Below are positions 7,080 to 12,318 of a stretch of 17,968 nucleotides of DNA, one piece after another; positions within the stretch are counted from its first letter, which is position 1, and each line of letters starts with the position of its first letter. Made by a program: the position numbers and the translations under genes. Origin of the DNA: Chlamydiales bacterium (GTDB taxonomy: Bacteria > Chlamydiota > Chlamydiia > Chlamydiales > FEN-1388); contig JAJFUY010000367.1 of the NCBI GenBank assembly GCA_021372185.1, forward strand, positions 1 to 17,968. Direction: 5' to 3'. The notes below the pieces were generated by a model. It saw nothing but the letters and a program-made list of their open reading frames with translations. It did no database searches and had not been told where the DNA came from.

Positions 7080-7278
7080 GAGCCCTTCAGGGCGATTGAA
7101 CGAAGCCCACCGGGACCGCAGGGAACGGTGGGAATTGGTATAAAGTTACCTAGAGCCCGGTTTAGGGCGATTGAATCACGAGATTGAATCGTCCTAAACC
7201 GGGCTCCGTTGGTTTTTTGACCTGTCCCACCGTTCCCTGCGGTCACGGTGGGCTTCGTTCAGTCGCCCTGAAGGGCTC
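7080..7278. repeat. Nested composite palindrome, copy 1 (~199 bp)
   Basis: The outer arms of about 54 bp (7080-7133 with 7225-7278) pair with two mismatches or G-T pairs. Each outer arm itself contains a hairpin, CCCACCG ... CGGTGGG. The centre holds an independent hairpin (7153-7177 with 7182-7206) beginning GAGCCCGG and ending CCGGGCTC. All three modules start or end with GAGCCC/GGGCTC and contain GGGCGATTGAA-like sequence, as if built from repeated units. There is no open frame for a transposase and no clear target-site duplication. A second copy lies at 12009-12206. Confidence 0.92.
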
Positions 7279-7342
7279 AAAGAATAAAACTCATTTTTAC
7301 TGCATCAAATGACAAGTTACAGCAATTTATTAGGCAATTAGC

Positions 7343-7354
7343 TAAAATAGATGC
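7343..7354 (+). promoter_or_regulatory. Possible -10 box giving a leaderless transcript
   Basis: TAAAAT at 7343-7348 ends six bases before the ATG at 7355, so a start site at the usual distance would fall on or next to the A of the ATG. There is no Shine-Dalgarno sequence. The -35 region is poor. The call depends on the hexamer and spacing only. Confidence 0.35.
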
Positions 7355-7882
7355 ATGTCATTACTTATTGTTAGCTGTAGCTTAAATCCGAATTCTAAAA
7401 GCCGAGAGCTTGCTCGCCTTTTGCGCTCACACTATGTTCACGAGGAATATCCTTGTGAGTTTGTGGATTTAGCCGATTATACGCTGCCGCTTTGTGATGG
7501 AAGTATCACGTATGAGCACCCCCAAGTACAAGAGCTTTTAGAAAAGACGCATAAAGCCGAAGGCATTATTATGGCATTGCCCATCTATAACTTTGGCATT
7601 AACGCTGCAGCTAAAAACTTTATTGAGCTAACAGGAAGTGGCTTTGAGGGCAAGGTGATTGGCTTTATTTGTGCTGCGGGCGGTCAGAAGAGCTATATGA
7701 GCGTAATGAACCTTGCTAATAGCCTTATGCTAGATTTTCGCTGCCTAATAGTGCCCAATTTTGTCTATTTAGAGCCTACTGTAGATACATCAGATAGCGA
7801 CATCCATAAACGCCTGCATAAGCTCCTTACATCTGTTATTGCCCTTAAAAACGCTTGGAAGCCTCATGCAAGTTTACTCTAA
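7355..7882 (+). CDS. NADPH-dependent FMN reductase family protein
   Basis: This 175-residue protein has the flavodoxin-like fold of NADPH-dependent FMN reductases (the SsuE/YieF type), soluble enzymes that reduce flavin or quinones. The phosphate-binding loop CSLNPNSKSR at 8-17 follows the first beta strand, and ALPIYNFGINAAAKNFIEL at 74-92 matches the conserved P-x-Y-N ... K-N segment that contacts the isoalloxazine ring. GKVIGFICAAGG near 98-109 is the third flavin strand. Length is usual for the family. The ATG at 7351 is out of frame, so 7355 is chosen. It overlaps the following SprT-like gene by 17 bp, which suggests an operon of three genes (7355-9316). The physiological substrate is not evident. 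Confidence 0.88.
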   Translation: MSLLIVSCSLNPNSKSRELARLLRSHYVHEEYPCEFVDLADYTLPLCDGSITYEHPQVQELLEKTHKAEGIIMALPIYNFGINAAAKNFIELTGSGFEGKVIGFICAAGGQKSYMSVMNLANSLMLDFRCLIVPNFVYLEPTVDTSDSDIHKRLHKLLTSVIALKNAWKPHASLL

Positions 7883-8972
7883 GAAAATTGTACGCTTCAT
7901 CGAAGAAATCAAACACACGGTAAAAGTGATTCTGGCCAAAGAAGTACGCCTTAAAGTGCATGGTGAGCGATTTTATGATAGAACCGGGCGTTTTTCTTAT
8001 CCTATCAAAATAGTTGTCTATAACAACAAAAACATGCTGGGATACTTTGCAGCCGATTTTTATGAAATGGGCTTTCATGAAACGCTGATGCATTCTAGCA
8101 AAACCCAACTACACAATATTATCCGCCACGAAATTGCGCACTACCTTACCTTTATAAACTACCCACAAGGCGTTATGCCGCATGGGCAAGAATTTAAAGC
8201 CGAATGCCAAAAGTATGGCTGGACTGAAGATGTGTATAGAGCCACAACATGCCTAGACGATGGCCAAATGCATGTTGACACTGGTGACAATAGCATCTTA
8301 CGCAAAGTGCAAAAACTTATGGCACTCTCAGAAAGCAGCAATGTGCATGAAGCTGAACTTGCCATGATTAAATCTCAGCAGCTTCTTTTAAAGCACAACA
8401 TTGACTCAAGCTACATTGGCAATGACGACGAAGAAAAAATGTACATGCATAGAGTGCTCAAGCAAAAAAAAGAAACAGCCAAAATGCGCGCTATTGCCCA
8501 AATTTTAGAAACCTTTTTTGTAAGCCCTGTCTACTTTAGAACTGATGGCTTTATCTACTTAGAAATTGTGGGCACAAAAACCAACATTGAGATTGCTGAG
8601 TACGTGACTAAATTTCTTGAGCACGAATTAGAAGCTCAATGGCTCACCAACCAAAAAACACACAAAGCCTTAAAAGGCCTCATCGCAAAGAATTCGTTTT
8701 TTATAGGCATAGCCAAAGGCTACTGCAATAAAATTCAGGCCTTAAAACGTGAATATACAAACGATGTAGAACGAGCTGTTATGGTAATAGAAAAAAAACT
8801 CGTAGAGGCCAAATCTATGGTCTATTCTCGCCTTAAAACCTGCAAAAGTTCAGCGAGTTTTTGCTCACAATCATCGGCCCTTGGCGAACTTGTTGGAAGC
8901 CGCCTCAACATAAATCCAGCCCTTACAAATACTCCAAAAAAATCACCTTTAGTACTTAGCTTTTTTTCTTAA
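7866..8972 (+). CDS. SprT-like zinc metalloprotease domain fused to DUF2786
   Basis: This 368-residue protein has two recognisable parts. An N-terminal SprT-like domain has HEIAH at 88-92 (His88, Glu89, His92) and PHGQEF at 105-110, where His106 would be the third zinc ligand. SprT/Spartan proteins degrade DNA-crosslinked proteins in eukaryotes; bacterial roles are poorly known. Residues about 142-180 form a DUF2786 motif (ILRKVQKLMALSESSNVHEAE, then a helical KSQQLLLKHNID). The rest (about 205-330) is helical and lysine-rich. The start at 7866 is preferred over the upstream in-frame TTG at 7839 because GGAAG lies just before it. The C-terminus is serine-rich and looks disordered. It overlaps the FMN reductase gene and precedes the pore-loop gene by 8 bp. 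Domain calls are confident, function is not. Confidence 0.85.
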   Translation: MQVYSKKIVRFIEEIKHTVKVILAKEVRLKVHGERFYDRTGRFSYPIKIVVYNNKNMLGYFAADFYEMGFHETLMHSSKTQLHNIIRHEIAHYLTFINYPQGVMPHGQEFKAECQKYGWTEDVYRATTCLDDGQMHVDTGDNSILRKVQKLMALSESSNVHEAELAMIKSQQLLLKHNIDSSYIGNDDEEKMYMHRVLKQKKETAKMRAIAQILETFFVSPVYFRTDGFIYLEIVGTKTNIEIAEYVTKFLEHELEAQWLTNQKTHKALKGLIAKNSFFIGIAKGYCNKIQALKREYTNDVERAVMVIEKKLVEAKSMVYSRLKTCKSSASFCSQSSALGELVGSRLNINPALTNTPKKSPLVLSFFS

Positions 8973-8980
8973 GGAACAGT

Positions 8981-9316
8981 ATGCACCAAAAACCCCTCAT
9001 ACCAACACACATCTTTGTAAAGCGCCTTGTGCGTACTACCCTTATCGCCATTTTCATTACAGCCCTGGCTGTATTTATTGGCATGGTAGGCTATCGCCAT
9101 TTTGAAGGCCTTTCTTGGGTAGATTCTTTTGAAAATGCATCCATGATTTTATCCGGGATGGGTCAAGTTGCGCCCCTTCAAACCAATGGCGGTAAAATCT
9201 TTGCAAGCATCTATGCCCTCTTTAGCGGCACACTATTTTTGGTGCTGATTGCCATAGTCTTCGCCCCAGTAATCCACAGATTCCTCCACAAATTCCACAT
9301 CACTCAAGATAAATAA
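8981..9316 (+). CDS. Two-helix membrane protein with a potassium-channel-like pore loop
   Basis: This 111-residue protein has transmembrane helices at about 20-39 and 72-97 with a hairpin between them, the topology of a minimal ion-channel module. The loop DSFENASMILSGMGQVAP at 48-65 occupies the position of a pore helix and selectivity filter, but has SGMGQV in place of TVGYGD, so potassium selectivity is doubtful. A conserved-looking C-terminal FAPVIHRFLHKFH follows. Similar small proteins are often annotated as two-pore-domain potassium channel family. AAGGA at 8971-8976 fixes the ATG at 8981. It ends the three-gene group that starts at 7355; its stop codon falls inside a 14-bp tandem repeat. 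Confidence 0.78.
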   Translation: MHQKPLIPTHIFVKRLVRTTLIAIFITALAVFIGMVGYRHFEGLSWVDSFENASMILSGMGQVAPLQTNGGKIFASIYALFSGTLFLVLIAIVFAPVIHRFLHKFHITQDK

Positions 9317-9357
9317 TTAAAGATAAATAATTAAAGATAAGTAATTAAAGTTAAATA
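9307..9357. repeat. 14-bp tandem repeat, about 3.6 copies
   Basis: The unit AGATAAATAATTAA occurs at 9307-9320 and 9321-9334, with one change at 9335-9348 (AGATAAGTAATTAA) and a partial, altered copy at 9349-9357. The first copy includes the last codons and the stop of the pore-loop protein, so slippage here could alter the protein's end only if units changed the frame. No spacer sequence is present, so it is not a CRISPR array. Confidence 0.85.
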
Positions 9358-9369
9358 AAAAAATACAAA

Positions 9370-9491
9370 ATTAACAGGATGCGCTACGCTGGCAAGATCT
9401 GGCAGGATAAATACAAAAAAAATTTTCATTTGTATTAGATCCTGCCAGATCCTGCCAGCGTTAGCGCATCCTGCTATTTTATCCTGTTAAT
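9370..9491. repeat. CAGGAT-family inverted repeat, copy 2 (~122 bp)
   Basis: The left arm (9370-9409) and right arm (9437-9491) pair along ATTAACAGGAT, then GCGCTA(A)CGCTGGCAAGATCTGGCAGGAT. The right arm holds 13 extra bases (about 9468-9480) that amount to one more CAGGAT unit, so the arms differ by a unit gain or loss. It shares TAACAGGATCT and GGCAGGAT units with the 1951-2014 element. Short direct repeats of AAATACAAA surround the left arm (9361-9369 and 9409-9417). It lies between the pore-loop gene and the C48 protease gene. Confidence 0.85.
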
Positions 9492-9518
9492 GTATTTGAA
9501 TTTATAGATATTATTTGA

Positions 9519-9530
9519 TACAATGGAAGC
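9519..9530 (+). promoter_or_regulatory. Possible -10 box immediately upstream of the C48 protease gene
   Basis: TACAAT at 9519-9524 ends six bases before the ATG at 9531, which would make the message leaderless or nearly so. The GGAAG at 9525-9529 is too close to the ATG for normal ribosome binding. The -35 region (TTGAAT at 9496-9501, spacing 17) is acceptable, making this the best promoter of this type in the window. Confidence 0.45.
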
Positions 9531-10445
9531 ATGAAAATCCATGAGAACTTCTTTACGCCCATTGTTTTTGCCTCTCAGCCCAAAACCTTTAAACAAAAGG
9601 TTATTGAGGCCTGTGATGACTTTTTTTATTATGGGGGCAGAAAAATCACTGTTTTTGCTGATAAAAACACCGCCATTTCCCACACTCAAAAAGCATCAAT
9701 TACCGCCCTGAAAATTGCCCTTTGTTTTACGATTGTTCTTCCGGCTTTATGCTTGCTTGGTAAGGCTCTTTTTCGTCCAACCCTACCCGTAGTACCTCAC
9801 GTAGACAAACTACAGGCATTACGTATGCAAATAGATCGCATGACTGAAGAAGAACTCAACACCTATCCATTAAAAAATCGAGAACATATCCAAAACAGGG
9901 ATCTTCAAAGGCTTTTTGGCACAAATTGGCTTAACGATACCTGTATCGATGAATACATGAAGCTTCTAATTAAAGATCAGCCTGATTTTTGCCTTTGCAG
10001 TGTGATGATGGTTAAACTTGCACTTGAAAGGCCCGAAGATAGAGCGCTAAATCTTGCAAGAATACGCACACATGATGGCCAAAAACTCACCTCTCTTTTT
10101 GACACCCCTAAAAAGGTGCTTATTCCAATTAACACCGGCCTTCACTGGGCGCTTATGGTGTTTGATACAGGCGCGAAAATTGTGCACTACTATGATTCAA
10201 TTGCAAAAGAGCAGTTGCCAGAATCTGCTAAAACTATCTGTTCACAATTAGAAAAACTTGCCGATAGCACACTTCACGTTATCAACCTGGGGCACGCATG
10301 CCCACAGCAAACCAATGGCTCTGATTGCGGGATCTTTACCCTTCTTGCAGCTTCTCATGTTATCCAAAACAAGCCCCTTACCTATACTCAAGAAGATGCG
10401 CCTCGTATGCGCGCAAAAATACTTTCAGACTTTTGCGGTTTTTGA
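9531..10445 (+). CDS. Membrane-anchored C48 (Ulp1/ChlaDub-like) cysteine protease
   Basis: This 304-residue protein carries one probable transmembrane helix at about 58-80 and a C-terminal C48 peptidase domain. Clan CE features are complete: WLNDTCIDEYM at 133-143 resembles the Ulp1 substrate-groove segment, LHWALMVFD holds His205, YYDSI holds Asp222, and CPQQTNGSDCGIF supplies Gln260 and Cys266, with the six-residue Gln-Cys spacing of Ulp1. Such enzymes cleave SUMO, NEDD8 or ubiquitin; Chlamydia ChlaDub1/2 are the family precedent and also have a membrane segment before the catalytic domain. Bacteria lack these modifiers, so the substrate is probably a host protein and the enzyme a secreted effector; this is inference. 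It is monocistronic by its own promoter-like sequence; tpx follows after 32 bp. Confidence 0.9.
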   Translation: MKIHENFFTPIVFASQPKTFKQKVIEACDDFFYYGGRKITVFADKNTAISHTQKASITALKIALCFTIVLPALCLLGKALFRPTLPVVPHVDKLQALRMQIDRMTEEELNTYPLKNREHIQNRDLQRLFGTNWLNDTCIDEYMKLLIKDQPDFCLCSVMMVKLALERPEDRALNLARIRTHDGQKLTSLFDTPKKVLIPINTGLHWALMVFDTGAKIVHYYDSIAKEQLPESAKTICSQLEKLADSTLHVINLGHACPQQTNGSDCGIFTLLAASHVIQNKPLTYTQEDAPRMRAKILSDFCGF

Positions 10446-10477
10446 TAAAGTAGCCTTTTTACAAAAGGTATACTCTC

Positions 10478-10981
10478 ATGGCTATAGTTCATTTTAAAGG
10501 ATCAGACGTTCACACAAATGGCGAATTGCCAAAAGTGGGCACCAAAGCTCCAGATTTTGTCTTGGCATCAGCTGATCTTAAAAACTTTTCACTAAAAGAC
10601 TTTAAAGGTAAGCGTAAGCTCATTTCTATTGTCCCAAGCCTTGATACTGCCACTTGCGCACTATCTGCACAAAAATTTAATCAAGCCGCAAAGCAAAATC
10701 CGGATCTTGTGATTCTTGTAGTGTCGGCTGACTTACCCTTTGCTCAAAAAAGAATGTGCGACCATGACAACCTCGAAAATATTCGCACCCTCTCTATGAT
10801 GCGCAATAAAGACTTTGCAAGAGACTATGGCGTGCTTGTAACTGAAGGCGCAATGGAAGGCCTGGCAACTCGTTCTGTTGTGGTGCTAGATGAAAATGAT
10901 ACAGTGCTCTACACAGAACTTGTAAACGAAATTACCCAAGAACCCAATTACCAAAACGCATTAGAACGCTTGCGTAATTAA
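10478..10981 (+). CDS. tpx: Thiol peroxidase, atypical 2-Cys peroxiredoxin
   Basis: This 167-residue cytosolic peroxiredoxin reduces hydrogen peroxide and alkyl hydroperoxides using thioredoxin. The Tpx signature is clear: VPSLDTATCA at 52-61 with the peroxidatic Cys60, and DLPFAQKRMC at 85-94 with the resolving Cys94, the normal 34-residue spacing. The N-terminal GKAPDF-like segment (GTKAPDF, 21-27) is present. Length is typical. AAAAGG at 10463-10467 lies about 10 bases from the ATG at 10478. A TATACT overlaps this region and could be a promoter, but it lies too near the ATG. The stop codon is inside the left arm of a 142-bp inverted repeat. It could protect against host-derived oxidants, which is inference. 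Confidence 0.95.
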   Translation: MAIVHFKGSDVHTNGELPKVGTKAPDFVLASADLKNFSLKDFKGKRKLISIVPSLDTATCALSAQKFNQAAKQNPDLVILVVSADLPFAQKRMCDHDNLENIRTLSMMRNKDFARDYGVLVTEGAMEGLATRSVVVLDENDTVLYTELVNEITQEPNYQNALERLRN

Positions 10982-11115
10982 GGCGAAAGCGTTTTTTTGA
11001 GCGCTTTTGCTAAGATTTTTGTTTTCCAATAAGCCCGCATACTCTAACGAGTAGGGGGCTTATTGGAAAACAAAAAGATTAGTAAAAGCGCCAAAAAGTC
11101 GCCAGCCTTAATTAC
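10974..11115. repeat. 142-bp inverted repeat overlapping the tpx stop codon
   Basis: The arms begin GTAATTAAGGC (10974) and end GCCTTAATTAC (11115); the innermost 21 bp (11016-11036 with 11056-11076) is perfect, and the stretch between is imperfect, with AAAGCG/CGCTTTT blocks on both sides. The 19-nt apex (11037-11055) holds ACTC/GAGT, which can extend the stem. The outer arm includes the TAA of tpx. The right arm ends 16 bp before the next ATG and just before its ribosome binding site, so the structure could work as a terminator or attenuator for the HAD gene. Confidence 0.88.
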
Positions 11116-11131
11116 ACAAGAGGTCTATTAG

Positions 11132-11968
11132 ATGCTTTGCAAAAAAAATAACCTACTCTTCATAGCTCTAGCTGTTTTATCGCTCATTGCAAATCCACTT
11201 TTGGCAAAATTTGCCAAAACTGCTCGTTTTGCTGATTTTTTTGCAGCGTGCGAGGGCTTTAGCACAAACAGTCTCGTTATTTTAGATGTAGACCAAGTAA
11301 TCATTGAGCCGCGTGATGCTATTATGCGGCCACAAAACCAAAATCTTTTGTGGGAACTGCGGTTTGCCTATGGAGGGCACCTTACAGCATCGCGTCATGC
11401 AGAACTTTCAAGTCATGTAAGCTTGCAAGAGACATCTATTCTCATTGATCCTGATGCTTTAGCGTTTATCGAGCATATCCAAAAGCAAAACATTCCCATT
11501 ATTGCCCTCACAGCAACTGGCGTAACAGGATTTGGCAAAATTCCGTCAATTCCTGACTGGCGCGTGGCCGATTTAAAACGCTTAGGCATCTCATTTGCCA
11601 CAAGCTTTAGCCACCATCCGGTTTTTACGCTCACTCAAATTCAGGGAAATACCCCCTCACCTGTTTTTAAAAACGGCATTCTCTTTACAGGCGGTTACAG
11701 CAAGGGAGATGTTCTTACAGCATTTTTACATACAGTTGAGTTTTGTCCAGACAAGGTCTTTTTTGCAGATGACTTACTTCATAACCTCCAATCAGTAGAG
11801 GCGGCTCTTACCAAAAAAGGCGTAAAAGAAATTCACACCTTCCAATACCTAGGTGCCGACACACCAAACACAATTGACCTAGACGTAGCCCACCACCAAA
11901 TCCGAACTCTTATGCAGCAAGAAAAGTGGCTCAGCGACCTAGAGGCCAAAGCAGCTCTTACTAGATAA
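11132..11968 (+). CDS. Secreted HAD-like protein (DUF2608 family)
   Basis: This 278-residue protein starts with a signal peptide (MLCKKNN, hydrophobic core, NPLLA-K near 21-26), so it should act outside the cytoplasm. The HAD phosphatase motifs are in order: motif I LDVDQV at 51-56 with Asp52 nucleophile and Asp54; motif II TAT at 127-129; motif III Lys191 in GGYSKGD; motif IV FFADDLLHN with Asp213 and Asp214. Spacing and the secreted context match DUF2608, a group I know from Chlamydiota, Legionella and related intracellular bacteria, with no established substrate. AGAGGT about 10 bases upstream supports the ATG. Acid phosphatase activity on host or periplasmic phosphoesters is plausible but not shown. 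It is followed by a nested pair of inverted repeats. Confidence 0.87.
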   Translation: MLCKKNNLLFIALAVLSLIANPLLAKFAKTARFADFFAACEGFSTNSLVILDVDQVIIEPRDAIMRPQNQNLLWELRFAYGGHLTASRHAELSSHVSLQETSILIDPDALAFIEHIQKQNIPIIALTATGVTGFGKIPSIPDWRVADLKRLGISFATSFSHHPVFTLTQIQGNTPSPVFKNGILFTGGYSKGDVLTAFLHTVEFCPDKVFFADDLLHNLQSVEAALTKKGVKEIHTFQYLGADTPNTIDLDVAHHQIRTLMQQEKWLSDLEAKAALTR

Positions 11969-11975
11969 CAAAAGA

Positions 11976-12243
11976 CTAAAAAGGACTTCTTACTCTGTCT
12001 TAGTTTGCGAGCCCCTTCAGGGCGACTGATCGAAGCCCACCGTGACCGCAGGGAACGGTGGGAATAGGCAAAAAAACATTGGAGCCCGGCTGAGGGCGAT
12101 TGAATCATGCTATTGAATCGCCCTCAGCCGGGCTCCATAAACTATCTAACATTACCCACCGTTCCCTGCGGGCACAGTGGGCTTCGCTCAATCGTCCTCC
12201 GGACTCTAAAAAAAACAGAATAAGAATAAGAAGTCCTTTTTAG
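11976..12243. repeat. 17-bp perfect inverted repeat enclosing composite palindrome copy 2
   Basis: CTAAAAAGGACTTCTTA at 11976-11992 is exactly repeated in reverse complement at 12227-12243. Between the arms lies the second composite palindrome. The outer pair with nearby CTGT/ACAG sequence looks like an ordinary terminator hairpin for the HAD gene (the right arm ends in TCCTTTTTAG, with a second TCCTTTTT after it) into whose loop the composite element was inserted. Whether it still terminates transcription is uncertain. Confidence 0.85.
12009..12206. repeat. Nested composite palindrome, copy 2 (~198 bp)
   Basis: The element has the same order of modules as copy 1 at 7080-7278: outer arm GAGCCCCTTCAGGGCG ..., inner hairpin CCCACCG/CGGTGGG, central hairpin 12081-12136, and the mirrored right arm. 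The right outer arm is more diverged (CCTCCGGACTC in place of CCTGAAGGGCTC). The central stem is perfect over GGAGCCCGGCTGAGGGCGATT-like sequence. Two of its base pairs differ from copy 1 on both sides, preserving pairing: 12090/12127 is C-G (T-A in copy 1, 7161/7198) and 12092/12125 is G-C (T-A in copy 1, 7163/7196). Confidence 0.92.
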
Positions 12244-12318
12244 TCCTTTTTGAGCACCGCAACACCAATTAAAATAAAGTTATTGTTTTGTAAATTACTT
12301 TTACGGTACACAAAAACA

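Noticed and set aside
7031..7246. 71-codon minus-strand frame across the NDH-2 end and the palindrome
   Set aside because: It exists because of the GC-rich tail and repeat arms; it has no homology-like motif and Gly/His-rich low complexity.
7080..7278. Insertion sequence with a transposase
   Set aside because: At 199 bp there is no room for a transposase, no target duplication is seen, and no transposase gene occurs in the window. A non-autonomous element is still possible.
9307..9357. Possible CRISPR-like array
   Set aside because: The 14-bp units are directly adjacent without spacers and there are no cas genes.
12250..12318. TTG start adding 23 residues to PutA
   Set aside because: The added sequence comes from the repeat-flanking gap and has no conserved match; ATG at 12319 is simpler, although it lacks a clear ribosome binding site.
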